From Cavia porcellus (Eukaryota; Chordata; Mammalia; Rodentia; Caviidae): 64,000 nt of DNA. Within the stretch, counting starts at the first letter, position 1; each line of letters begins with the position of its first letter. The notes beneath the pieces are model-generated. The model was given only the letters and a program-made list of their open reading frames with translations. It did no database searches and was not told the DNA's origin. A program made the position numbers and the translations under genes. Where the stretch lies: NCBI RefSeq assembly GCF_034190915.1, contig NW_026947496.1, positions 57,422,501 through 57,486,500 of the forward strand, read 5' to 3'. This document shows positions 1 through 13,753 of this stretch, one piece after another.

Positions 1-1869
1 ATGCCAGTGAATTTTCATAGTTTAAACTATTATAATTTATTAGATACCATGAACCAGAAGATAATCTTAAGTCTACCTAGATGTATTTATTAAATTCTGG
101 GAAAATTTGCTTTCCTTATTCTTAGCCAATTTTATGTTAAAATTAATTTCTTGTATTTTAAGTTATATGTATATTCTCCCATCAATACTCCCATTAATTA
201 TTTTGTAATTATTGTGGTACTTGGCAATGAATACATCTCTGTCTCCAATGTTTATTAGGTTACATTAAATCTAGCAAAATCTGTTGAAATTAACTGGAAT
301 AAATACTAATAATAGTAACTAACATTTATGAGGTCTTAGTTATTTTCTAAACTATGAAGTAGATTTTTAAATTTTTATATGAGTTTATTTCACTGAAACT
401 TTATACTGTCTTTAGAGTTGTTAATATTGTACTGATACCACAACTGAGGAAACAATATAGGCACAGTTGCTATGCTCACTTTATATATAAGTAAATGCTT
501 AGGGAGAGGGCATGCTTGCTATGATGTAAATCTAGGTTTACTCTAAAAAATAAGTATTAATTTAAAAAATGTGAACTCAGTATGTATGATTTAGAATCTT
601 CCTGAAAAAGTAACCTTAAAACCATGCTGGAGGATTGGAGGGAATGTAAAATGTATTTCTTCATTAAAATTACTTTCAGTGTTCATTTGAGATTAGAAAG
701 GCTTATATCAGAATCTCCATGCAGTTTTTCTCATAGCCCTTTATTTATTTTTGTGTTCACAGCTATTGACATCCTTATTTTGTGGGCATAAATATTTTTT
801 CCCAATTCTAACTCCTTTGTTTATAAATATTTATTTATAATCACGCTCACCACCTTTTGTATTTCTCCAGTGATCTTCTTACTATGGCAATCTGTTCTGT
901 TTTACTCTCGACGTGGATTTATTTATATTCTACCACCCCCAATGCACTTGCACATACCGTAGTAGTATTCATTATGTGTTTGTTGAATAAATGAGTAAAT
1001 GCAATAAATAAGTAATGAAAGCTGAAGTCCCCCGTCTGTGCTTCAGGTTCCCTCTGCCAATTACTTACTCTTTTTTTACTTGCCGCAGAATTCCACATCT
1101 CTAAATCATACATAGTGTGAGGGAGTTATTGTTCTTCCATGGAGAACCTAAACTCTAACATGTCATGCATTTCTATTTCTCTATTCCCTTTGTCTCTCTC
1201 AAATGCAGATGTTCATACACATATAGCACATCCCCCCATATGCACATTGTTTATTTAAACTGATAGATATTTTCCTTTACTCTGTTACAAATGGAAAACT
1301 CACTGCAGATAGGAATTGTGACTTTTTCTTCTTGTAGCTTGGTATTCCTTAGTTGCGATGAATAGAGGTAGAAAGATTGCTCACACTGAGCACAAATACC
1401 ATCCACTGTGATCTCTTCATTGCTTGATAGAGTTTATCTATCTATCTATCTATCTATCATCTATCTATACCTTATGATGGTTTTATTAAGAGGTAACCTT
1501 GTTATAAATTCCAGTAAACCAATTATAAGTTGAAAATACATTTAGTATACCAATCTTTCAAAAATATCAGTTCATTCTACCTTATAAAATTTGCTCAGAT
1601 TATTTACAGTATCTTATAGTTGAATAAAACCATATAACTCAAGCATCCTGTATAAGAAATATGAAATATTGAAATATGAATTGAAATATGAAATATCTCA
1701 ATTCATTGTATCTTAAAAGCATTGGCAAAACAGAATAAAGGATGCATCCAAGCAAAATTTGCTTATAATTTCCTTTTCTAAAGTTTTTTATTCATCCATC
1801 AAATCTATTAGCCCTCTTTCTTTCTCTTATATTTTTTATTTTATCAGATATATTAGCTAATATTGTTTC
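1..1869. other. AT-rich non-coding DNA
   Basis: No gene, exon or recognisable full repeat is visible. The stretch is AT-rich with frequent stops in all frames. A short TCTA microsatellite lies at about 1,433-1,466. The small open frames here have no family resemblance I can recognise. Confidence 0.6.
1433..1466. repeat. (TCTA)n microsatellite
   Basis: Six or more TCTA units with one interruption (ATC) near the end. Confidence 0.85.
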
Positions 1870-2242
1870 TGTTATGGTTTATGTCTAGGTGCCCCCCCAA
1901 AGCCTCATGCAGTCATGGAGGCAGCCGAATCTAGTGTTTGTGATTGGTTCATGGTCTAGCACTGGGATTAGTGGTGTGAGTGATACCTGCCCAGGGGTGA
2001 AGCTGGCATACAGCATAAAGGAGGGAATAAGGCATGTGTTTTCTCTTTCACCTTTCACTCTTGTTGCTTGTGGTCACCATGAACAGCTGCCCCTCAGCCA
2101 TACTACCCTGCCTTGACACCAGCTGAGTAGGGACTGAAACCTCCAAAAAAAAAAAAAAACTGTAAGACAAATAAATCTTTCCTTGCTTCACTTTGAGTGT
2201 CAGATATTTTGTCTCAACAGTGAGAGAAAAGTAACCAAGACA
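1870..2242 (+). mobile_element. Solo LTR, MaLR/ERVL-like
   Basis: The 373-bp unit begins TGTTATGGTTT and ends AACCAAGACA, the TG...CA termini of an LTR. The identical pentamer GTTTC sits directly before (1,865-1,869) and after it (2,243-2,247). A 5-bp target duplication is the ERVL/MaLR signature. The 3' third has the MaLR-like succession 'gactgaaacctc', AAATAAA, then 'caggtatttt'-like and 'gtaacc' end segments. A 15-A run lies inside. No internal retroviral sequence adjoins it, so it is a solo LTR formed by LTR-LTR recombination. The exact subfamily cannot be named by eye. Confidence 0.7.
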
Positions 2243-2247
2243 GTTTC

Positions 2248-3241
2248 TTATAATATATCTTCTTATAATCCAAAATTGACATCTTATTAAGTAGACATAA
2301 GGTTATTTTGAAATGTAATGGATCAGCCTAAGGTCTGACTAGACTCAGGAAATAGGCAGTCTTCATGCATTCAAACAACTGGTTACTTTTTTCCTCTCCT
2401 TGGACAACACAACTTGTCATTTGTATTTATCTGTACACACAACTTCTGTTTCTCAGTGAATGCTTCCCTCCAAGATCTGTCAACTTCATATTTGTAGTAG
2501 CAAACTACATTGTCAGTCTCTTTGTTACAAAGCAATGCAGTAGAGAAGTTGGCTCTGCTTGAGTCAGTGCCCCACCCTTGATGAGTGAGCCACATAGGCA
2601 GGGATAGACATTAATCTGCGTAGGACAACCCTCCAGAATGAGGATTACACTGAGCTAGAAGAAAATTTCTCAGTTGTGGTGAAACTTGATACTGGTGCTC
2701 TAGTTATAGGTATGTATACAAAATTTAAAGTCACAAAAATAAAACTTGTAGATAACAAAGAAAACCATGTCCAAATATACAGATATAATATCAAGTGAAA
2801 ATAAAACATTCTGGGAATTCAACATGACTGAATAGAGGAAAATCCATATTGGAGTAACTGGGAAAATCATCTAAAATAGGTAATTGGAAGAAAGGGAGGA
2901 ATGTACTTCTGGATGCCAAAATCAGTCTGAAATAAGAGACTTGTAGATCAAATAAAACATAGGCATAAGACTTTATAAAACAGGAAGCATCCTACAAGGC
3001 TGGCTTTGAAAAGCTGCTGGTGCATGTATCAACAACTGCCATTCAGGAACATTCACAAATAACTGATGGTCTCCAATAGTGTGGCAAGTGCAAGCCACCC
3101 AGAATAATTTTGAGATGAAAGTCTTCTCATCTCTTTTGTCTTCCTGAAAACAGGGGACATTACAGCTTGGCAGAAAATTTCCCTGGCACACACAGGGATA
3201 GCAAGAAGAAACTGCTCCATCTCTGATGAACTGCCAGGAGT

Positions 3242-3286
<45 letters not shown>

Positions 3287-3400
3287 CTGCAACATATAGT
3301 GATTGATACCTTTAACAACAATAATGTCAAGAAACATAGAGTCACAGTCATGGTAAGTGAGTGGAACAGTACCTCCCCTCCTACCTATTCTGAGTAGCAT
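2248..3400. other. Non-coding DNA, possible old LINE-1 remnants
   Basis: No gene is supported. The segment from about 2,620 has an A-rich, LINE-like sense-strand composition, but I cannot place it in a LINE-1 consensus with confidence. The 40-T tract listed separately lies near the right end. Confidence 0.35.
3243..3282. repeat. Uninterrupted 40-T tract
   Basis: Forty T in a row. On the - strand this is a 40-A tail, which suggests the 3' end of a - strand retroposon lying to its right. No recognisable body adjoins it on that side before the + strand LINE-1-like DNA. Confidence 0.85.
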
Positions 3401-5410
3401 CAATTAAGCAGCTTTAAGAGGTGGCATGGAAATAAGTGGGAGGCCAGCACTCTCCGCACCCACTCTCAGGGATCTGAGAGTAGAGAGATGCACTGACAAT
3501 GTGGAACAAAGAAGAGTGTGCAAGGGCTAGGAGAGGCTGACTGTCCACTGGACTAGGAATATCTTCAGGAGATGCAGCAACTGGGAGAGTGACTGGGAGA
3601 CCAATGTAACTTGGAGAGTGAAGCAGAGACAGACAGGCTAAGGAAACATGGACAGGACACTGAGGGACACACAGAAAATTTCTGGCTGAAGTCTGGACCA
3701 TCCCATATCTGGAGGCCAAGATCAGTGCTCCACCCATCACTAATTCTACTGCAGACTTGGCCGGGGTTACCCAACACAGATTTGGGTCATGATTTGGACA
3801 CTATCACAAAACTGAGGGCAACAGAGGAATTATATTGTATGTAGGTAGGTATTTTTCATTGTTCAGGTTGTATACTTATTATTTGTTTGGTTTTGTTCTG
3901 CCTCTTTCTCTTTCCTCAACTATCTTACTTGATTTTTTGATATTTTCATGTGAGTTAGCATTGTCTCTAGTCTTTCTGGTTCACTTAAATATTCTTTTAC
4001 TTTTCTCTTCGTTCTTTCTGCCCTGACCTCCAATTTCCCAAAGATTTTGTGCATTATCTTTTGTCCTTCAGCCTTGCTTCTACTACATTTCACTTCAGTT
4101 ATCACTCTTAATTTTTCCCATATCCCCCTCCTTTTCCCAGAGTAAAATCACTCTGCTAAGGGGAAGCTCACATTATACAAGTTCCTGGACAATGTTAGAT
4201 TTTGTTAATAGCTATAGATCTTGTCGTAGGTTAAAAATACCAAATTAATAGTTTCCACACTTTGCTAGTTTCTAGGCTGTGCTTACTGCTATGTTATTGC
4301 TATGTTAGTGCTACTTTAGGCAGGGTGTCATTCCTGATGTAATCGGTTGTTCTCCCTTGTGTGAATCCACTGTTATTGTCTGGGGTTATAATCATCACCA
4401 TAGTCCAATATCAAAGGACTGGATGCTGAGCCTAATAGAAATTTCTCATCCCTAATAAAATGGGAAGGTAAGATCTTGGGACACAAAGACCAAGAGGCAG
4501 CTACACCTAAAGAAAACCTCTAAGGAACAGACATTTCCTAGGAAAATCTCAATACTAGTGATGAGGTTACTTATCATAAGCAATTTACAAGCATCAAAAC
4601 AGAAAGAGAATTAAAACTAAACAATAGAAAAATGGCAAGATGAAGCAAGATGCAACCCCAGACCTCAAGCTCACCCAGAACAAGTCCAGAGAATGATGAG
4701 ACAAAGTAAATTGGAAGCCACCCATCTGAATTTTCTGAAATGGTAGCAGCAGAAGTAAAAGAAAAGATGATGGACGCTTTAGAGAAAATCAGATCAGAAA
4801 TAATTTCTCAGGTAAAAAAAGAAATGATGATCTAAATGAAGGATGTGCTGAATGATTCTGGAGCAAACACTGATTAAAAAAATAGAAGAGCTTAGGAAAG
4901 TGATGAAAATCATGAATATCCATGAAACATTCAAACAGATATTTAGGAGAATAAAAATTCCATTAAAAGTATACACAGTTTATTAAATCAAGGTGAGGGC
5001 AGAATATCAGATCTAGAAGACAGTATTACAACCAGTGATCGTGTAAAGAAAAATTTATTGAAAATAGAAAAGGAGTATAAAAATAATCTTGCAGCCTCAA
5101 GGTGATATGATGATCAACATATGATTGAACAGAGTCAATGAAAAGTTAGAAGACTCTACAAAAAACTTACAAATATCTGTTCACAGAAATAATGGCATGA
5201 AACTTCTCAAGCAAGGAAAAAGTATTTAACATTTAGATATGTAGGGTATATAGGAGTCCAATTAGTCATGATTTAAGTAAATATACACAAAGGTATGTAA
5301 TAATCAAGCTTGCAGAAGTTCAGCACAAAAATAGAATATTAAATATTGTCAGAAATAAAAAAGCAATCATCTATAAAGGAAAGACAAGAGTTACAACAGA
5401 CTTTTTAAAA
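3400..5410 (+). mobile_element. Old LINE-1 5' UTR/ORF1 fragment (+ strand)
   Basis: From about 4,650 the + strand is A-rich and reads as decayed LINE-1 ORF1: repeated GA-rich codons for a charged coiled coil and several stops. It joins head-on to the 3' end of the - strand LINE-1 that begins at 5,413. The left part (3,400-4,650) is GC-richer and would fit a LINE-1 5' UTR, but this is inferred from position. No ORF longer than about 110 codons survives. Confidence 0.45.
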
Positions 5411-6692
5411 GAGATTAAGACAAAACAGAATACAACAAAACAGATCAGAAAAGAACAATGTAAGCAACACAGTATTTCTCCATAAGACAACCTGTAATTA
5501 ACAGTAAGTACCATAATGTCTCTTTCATTGAGCATAACTTCATATACAATAATATCAAATTTAACAAAATAGTATAAAATCATTCAAAAGCATGAAAGTA
5601 TTACAGGACATTCAGAACCAGATAGCAGATAATGAACAATAGCTACTATATTATCTCATTTTCCACAGAAAATTTGTTTATACTATCACACATAATAAAA
5701 TTCAGTAAGATACAATATGATAGAAACAATAAACAGAAGAACAAAAGCATGGTAGGACTTCAAAGTAAGATGATATTAAATCAGCCCTGGCTATTATAAT
5801 GTCTTGTTTTCTTCAAAATAGCTGTTCATACAATCACAAATAATAAAATCAAACAAACCAGGAAAAAACCATTCTGACTAATGAATGTGGACATCATAAG
5901 ACTTCAAAGCAACGTAATGGGGAATCATGATTACTCATGTACTCTTACTATTTCATACACTAGAAAGACTATACGGTATTTATACATGTGAGTGTGATTC
6001 ATTTCACTTATGAGTATAGTCTCAAGTTGTGTCCATTTATTTATAAATATCTCAATGTGATCATTCTTTATAGCTGAGTAGTACTCCATTATATAAAAAT
6101 ACCACAAATTTTTAACCCATTCCTCGGATGATGGACACTTAGGTTGTTTCCAAGATCTGGCTATTACAAATTGTGCTGCTATATACATGGGTGCACATAT
6201 ATCACTGTGGTAGGATGTTTTCAGCTCTTTGGGAATATGCCTAGAAGTATGATAGTTGGTTGAATGGGACTTTCAAATCCAGCTTTTTGAGAAATCTCCA
6301 GACTGATCTCCACAGTGGTTGCACCAGTCTACATTCCCACCAACAGTGCAGGAGAGTTTCTTTTTCCCCAGAGCCTCTCCAGCATTGGGTGTCAGTAGTT
6401 TTCTTGATCCTGGTCATTCTTTCAGGAATGAGATGGAATCTCAGAGTTGTTTTAATTTGCATTTCTCTAATGACCAGTGTTGATGAAAATTTTGTCATGT
6501 ATTTATTTGCCATTTGTATTTCTTTATCTGAGAAGTGTGTATACATCTCAGATGCCCATTTTTGGATTGGGTCTTTGAATTTCGGGGATCTAATTTTTTT
6601 TAAATTCTTTATATGTTTTAGATAGAAGTCCTTTGTCTGAGGGACAGTTCACTAAGATTTTTTCTCAGTTTGTGGGTTTTCTTTTCACTGTG

Positions 6693-6704
6693 CTGGAGAT
6701 TTCT
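6693..6704. repeat. Target-site duplication, left of DNAJA1 retrocopy
   Basis: The 12-mer CTGGAGATTTCT occurs here and again at 8,335-8,346. The undisturbed LINE-1 copy B has it once (about 48,070-48,081). Confidence 0.9.
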
Positions 6705-8334
<1,630 letters not shown>

Positions 8335-8346
8335 CTGGAGATTTCT
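8335..8346. repeat. Target-site duplication, right of DNAJA1 retrocopy
   Basis: Second copy of CTGGAGATTTCT. LINE-1 sequence resumes directly after it in phase with copy B. Confidence 0.9.
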
Positions 8347-11300
8347 TTTGATGTGTAGAAACTTTTTAATGAAACATGATCCCAGTTATTGATTCTGGGA
8401 AGTATTTGCCATGCGGCTTGATTCCTGTTCATGAATCCTCTACTACCCCTATGTCTTCAAGGTTTTTACCCAATTTGTCTTCCAATAGATTTAGTATTTC
8501 TGCTTTAATATTCAGATCTTTTATCCATTTAGATTTTAATTTAGTACATGGTGATAGGCATGGGTCTAGTTTTAGTTTTCAGCATATGGAGAGCCAGTTT
8601 TTCCAGCACCATTTATTAAAGAGACTCGTTCTTCCAGTAAACATGTTAGGCGCCTTTATCAAAGATGAGGTGGTTGAGTGTGTTGGTAGCTGTGCTATTC
8701 ACCTCTGTTTTTATTGCAGTACCATGTTGATTTTACTATGGTTGCTTTGTAGTATAACTTTAAGTAAGGGATTGTAATACTTCCTGCCTTGCCTTTGCTG
8801 CTTAGAGTTGTCTTGGCTCCAAATGAATTTTAGGAATTATTTCTCTAGATGTATGAGGTATGTTGATTGTATTTTTTATTAGAATTGCATTGAATATGTA
8901 TAACAATTTTGAGAGAATGGCCATTTTCACAATATTTGTTCTTCCTATCCATGAACAAGGGATGGCTTTCCATTTTCTGAGATCTTCTTTGATTACTTTT
9001 TTCAGAGTATCATAATTATCCCTGTATAGATCTTTCGCTTCTTTTGTGAGATTAATTCCTAAATATTTCATTTATTTGGGTGCTAGTGTGAAGGGTGTGG
9101 CTTCTCTCTTTCTCTCTCAGTGATTTTGTTGTTAAGTGTATAGGAATGCTATTGATTTTTGAGTATGATTTTGTATCCAGCTCAATTGCTGAATTTATTA
9201 TATCAAGGAGACTTTCAATGGAGTTTTGGGGGTCTTCTATGTAGAGTATCATGTCATCTGCAAATCATGATAATTTAACTTCTTTTGTCCTGTCTTTACC
9301 CATTTTATTTCTCTCTCTTGTCTAAAAGCTCTGGCTAGTATTTCCAGTACAATATTGTACAGGAGTGGTGATAAGGGAGATCCTTGTCTTGTGCCTGATT
9401 TTAAGGTAAAGGCCTTCAGTTTTTGGCCATTTAATATGATGCTGCTGTTGGTTTGTCATAGATGGCCTTTATCATATTGAGGTAAAGACCATCTATTCCA
9501 AATTTCTGTAAGGTTCTTATCATGAATGAATGTGGGATCTTATCAAAAGCCTTTTCTGCATCTATAGAAATGTTCATATTCTTACTTTTGGCTTTATTTG
9601 ATATGGTGGGTTACATTTATTGATTTATGTATGTTGAAACATTCCTGCATGCCTGGGATGAATCCCACTTTGTCATGGTGTATAATCTTCTTGATTATTT
9701 GCTGCATCCTGTTTGCCAATATTTATTCAGGATTTTTGCATCTGTGTTCATTAGGGAAATTGGCCTATAGTTCTCTTTTTTCATTAGGTCTTTCTCAGGT
9801 TTTGGTACTAGCATAATATTTGCTTCCAGCAATGACTTAGGAAGAATTATTTTCCTTTTAATTTCATTGAAGAGTTTGAGGAGTGTTGGCATTAAGTCTT
9901 CTTTGTATTTCTTGTAGAATTCCACAGTGAATCCGTCTGGGCCTGGGCTCTTCTTTGTAAGTAAGGACTTAATTATATTTTTAATTTCATTAATAGAAAT
10001 TGGGTCATTCAGCAGTTTTACACCTTCTTTACCCAGCTTTGATACTTCGTATGTTTCTAGGAATCTGTCCATTTCTTCTGTTTTATCGAACCTATGAGAG
10101 TAGAGGTTTTTGAAACAGGTATTGATGATCTTCTGTATTTCCACAGAATCTGTAGTGATGTCACCTTTTTCATTCTTTATTGCATGATTTTGAGCTTTTT
10201 CTTTCTTTTTCTTAATTAGGTTGGCCAAGGGCTTATCAATTTTATTTATTCTTTCAAGGAACCACTCTTTCATTCATTTAGTCTTGGCATTGTTTTCTCA
10301 GTCTCTATTGAATTAATTTCTGCTCTGATTTTTATAATTTCCTCACTTCTTTTGACTTTGGGCTTGACTTGCTCTTCTTTTTCTAGATGTTTGAAGTGTA
10401 GTACCAAGTTTTTTATTGTTTATTTGTACTTGTTCTGTTTTCCTGATGTGGGAACGCAGTGCAATAAATTTTCCTCTGAGGACAGCTTTCATTGCACCCC
10501 ACAGATTCCGGTTGTATTTGTATTTTCATTTGCTTGTAGGTATTGTTTAATTTCTTGTTTAATTTTCCCTGTGATCCACTATTTGCTCAAGAGTGCATTA
10601 TTCAGTTTCCTTTGGTTTGTGGGGGTTTTGCAATTTTTTTATCATTAATTTCTAGTTTCATGGTGCTATGATCTGATAACATGTATGATACAATTTCATT
10701 TCTTTTGCACTTATTTAAAAACATTGTGTGGGCCACTATATGGTCTATTTTAGAGAATGTGCCATGTACTGCTGAGAAGAATGTGTATTCTGATGTTGTT
10801 GTATGCAACACTCTGTACATGTCTATCAAGTCCATTTGTTCACAGGTGTGATTCAGTTCTGTTATTACTTTGCTCATTTTCTGTCTGATTGGTCTCTCCC
10901 TTGGTGTCAGTGGTGTGTTAATATCTCCTGTTATAATTGTGTTATTGCCTATTTGACTTTTCATTTCTATTAATACTTGCTTTGTATAACTGGGTGCTCT
11001 GGAATTTGGTGCATATATATTTAAGATTGTTATCTCTTCCTCTTGAAGTTTTCCCCTAACCAGTATATAATGAACTTCTTTATCTTTTCTGATCATTCTT
11101 GGTTTGAAGTTCACACTGTCTGCAAACAGAATAGCTACTCCCACTTTTTGGGGGGGGGGTTCCTGTTGTATGAAGTATTGTTTTTCATCCTTTTACTTTC
11201 AGTCTGTGGGTTTCCTTTTAGGTTTGATGGGTTTCTTGTAGACAGCATATGTTAGGTGTTGTTTCTTGATCCATCTGCCAGTCTGTTTCTTTTAACTGGT

Positions 11301-11359
11301 GAATTGAGACCATTTACATTAGTGGCTATAGTTGTTATATATTGGCTTATTGTTGGCAC

Positions 11360-12420
11360 ATTATCTTTCTGCTGTTGCATCTTTATCTTTCCATTATTTT
11401 TAATTGTCTGCTTTGCTTAGTGGTTTTTTTTCTGAGTGTATCTAGACTGTTTTTGAGTATTCTTTGCAGGGTTGGCTTCATTCACCTGTTCTTTGTCATG
11501 GAAGTATCTTATTTCTCCATCCATTTTGAAGGACATTTTTGCAAGGTACATCAGTCTAGGTTGTAAATCATTTTCTTTTGGGATCTGAAATACTTCACTT
11601 TATGCTCTTCTTGACTTCATTGTTTGTGTTGAGAAGTCTGCTATGATTCTGATAGGTTTTCCTTTATAAGGTGAACTGTCTTTTTCTCTCTAATAGTTTT
11701 CAATATTCTATTCTTATGTTGGATTTCTGGGATGATGATTATTATATGCCTGGGTGTATTTTTATTTTTGTTATGACTATTTGGTGTTCTATTTGCTTCA
11801 CTAATCCATTTGTCAGTTTCCATTCTCATGTTTGCGAAATTTTCAGCTATTATTTATGTGATAGCCTCTTGATGTCATATGTGTTATCCTCTTCTTTTTC
11901 ATTTATCCCTATCAATCTTATGTTGTTTTTCTTTGCATCATTTTGCAGCTGTTGAGTTGTTATTTTCTGATTCTTTCTTATTTTTAAAAGATCTTTCCTT
12001 TCCTGTTCAACTAGCTGCAATCTTGTTTTCGAGGTCTGAAATTCTGTCTTCACTTTTGTTGAGGCGGTTTTGACAACTTTCAATGGAATTTTTGATTTCC
12101 TGTATATCTCTTTGAATCTGTTTGATGTATTGTTCATCCAAGTATTCTATCCTTCTGTTTTGTTCCTCTAACTTTTTCACTGTGTCTTACTTAGCATCTC
12201 TTTGTGTTCAGCATCTCTTTTCATTACTTTATGATTTCTTATTTTACCTGGGAGATTATTTTTAATTTGAAATCCTTTAAAGCTTTTTGGATTTGCTTCT
12301 TTATTTCAGTAGCTATTATTTCAGGTGTTTCACGTGTATGGCATAGATTTTCTTCTACATATATGGCTCCTAAGGTTTCGTTGAATGGCCTGGAGATTTG
12401 AGATTGCATTTTGGTCTTTC
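11360..12420 (-). pseudogene. LINE-1 ORF1 remnant, copy A
   Basis: ORF1 encodes the RNA-binding chaperone of the LINE-1 particle. Here the coiled-coil segment is visible around 11,850-12,137 with heptad-like charged sequence (for example LVEQERKDLLKIRKNQ), followed by NNIRLIGINEKEED, which matches the start of the RNA-recognition part. Frames are broken. Alignment with 51,240-52,240 of copy B supports the assignment. Confidence 0.8.
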
Positions 12421-12429
12421 ATTTTGTCA

Positions 12430-12975
12430 TTTTACTTTATTTTCATGTTTTAAATAGTGTTCCAAAGCTTCCCCTAGGTGCGTTATAAATCGTCTCCTAT
12501 TCTCTCAGCTCCTGGGACACTGTGAATGATGGTCTAAAGCTCTCCCTGGGCATGACAAATGCGCTGGAACTCACTTCACGTGCTCTCAACTCCCCTGATT
12601 AAAGAAGGTCACAGGGTGTAATCTAATCAGCCCTCAAAACCTCCCAAGCCTAGTCTAGTGTGGCTGCACGCTGGACACATCCTTGACTACTAGCAGCGAT
12701 GATCTTAAACTTTCCTTGGGCTCGAGATGGTGAGCAGGAACTTAACCAGGCAGGTAGCCCAGTTCCCTCTTCCAGGTAGCACAGTTCCCTAGATTCAAAG
12801 AAGGTCACTGGGCATGGCCCAGGCAGGTCTGAATCCTGCCTAGCCCAGTTTAGTGTAGCTGCAAGCTAGGTGAGTTCTTGACCACTGGGAGCGATGATCT
12901 TAAACTCTCAGGGGCCTCAGGATGGCGAGCAGGAACTTACTCTGGCAGACAGCCCAGTTCCCTCCTCCAGGCAGC
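12430..12975 (-). repeat. LINE-1 copy A 5' UTR tandem monomers (~195 bp)
   Basis: At least two diverged units: AAAGAAGGTCAC starts at 12,601 and again at 12,797, and GATGATCTTAAAC at 12,698 and 12,893. A third, partial unit begins near 12,528 (GATGGTCTAAAG). Offsets of 195-196 bp agree. Monomeric 5' UTRs carry the LINE-1 promoter in rodents; by position this is the promoter of copy A. Confidence 0.8.
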
Positions 12976-13026
12976 ACTTCTTAATATACACTTCTTAATA
13001 TAAATACATACACTTCTTAATATAAA
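12976..13026. repeat. Short tandem repeat at LINE-1 junction
   Basis: The block ACTTCTTAATATA occurs three times, with AAATACATAC between the last two copies. It abuts the 5' end of LINE-1 copy A. Confidence 0.75.
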
Positions 13027-13250
13027 TCCTTAAGCCAAGGAGAACTTGGAGTGAAGTACCTGCAAACAGATTGATATACTCTGCAAAACTATCTTTCAAA
13101 ATCAGTGGAGAAATAAAGATACTTCCATGACAAATAACTGAAGAAATTGATTAACACTAAAACAGCTCTCCAAAATGGTCTGAAGGGTATTTTATAAATT
13201 GATAAAGAAGACTGCAATCCCCAAATCACAAATTCTTCTTTTAGCAACTT
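13020..13250 (+). mobile_element. Old LINE-1 fragment (+ strand)
   Basis: The stretch resembles the sense strand of an ancient LINE-1 (a 'ccaaactatcyttcaaaatcaa...gaaataaag' type segment followed by 'gacaaataactgaagaaatt'). It is much decayed, and the boundaries are approximate. Confidence 0.4.
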
Positions 13251-13419
13251 GATTGGATTGAACAAAGTCTAGTGGGTTGGTAAAGCACAGTGTGTGTCAG
13301 TCAGCACATTTCCAGAGATGACTGGCATGTGGTTCAGTGAACTGAGCTAGGAAGGCTTTCCCTTTATGCAGATGCAACCGTTCAATTGACTGGGGCCCTG
13401 ATGGACCAATAAAGCAGAA

Positions 13420-13752
13420 AGCAGATATTCACTTCCTTCATGGCAGGTAATTTTTCTGCTGCTGTTGTCCATGGGCCTCATGCTCTAACTTCTTCTAACT
13501 GCTTTGAGCACAGACTTATACTAGTTGCTCTCCTAAGGTCTTTCAAGCATTTAGCCTAAACTAGAACTGCATTTTCTCTCTTTTATTCTGAGGCTTCCAG
13601 TGTCTTAGAATGAACAGTTCTCTGCTTTCCTGCCTCTCCAGCCATTGTGTGACCTTTTAGTTTCTGTGATTATGCAAACCAATCTTAATACATTTCTGTT
13701 ATAATTATATGTTTTGTTAGTTTGGTTTCTCTAGAGAACTCTGACTAATACA
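13420..13752 (+). mobile_element. LTR-like fragment
   Basis: The segment ends TTTCTCTAGAGAACTCTGACTAATACA, split here only by its length, which resembles the 3' terminus shared by several mammalian LTR families. I see no clear 5' boundary or target duplication. An AATAAA lies near 13,411. Confidence 0.35.
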
Positions 13753-13753
13753 C

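Noticed and set aside
2365..2595. Overlapping open frames on both strands near 2.4 kb
   Set aside because: Short, without start context or family resemblance; consistent with chance.
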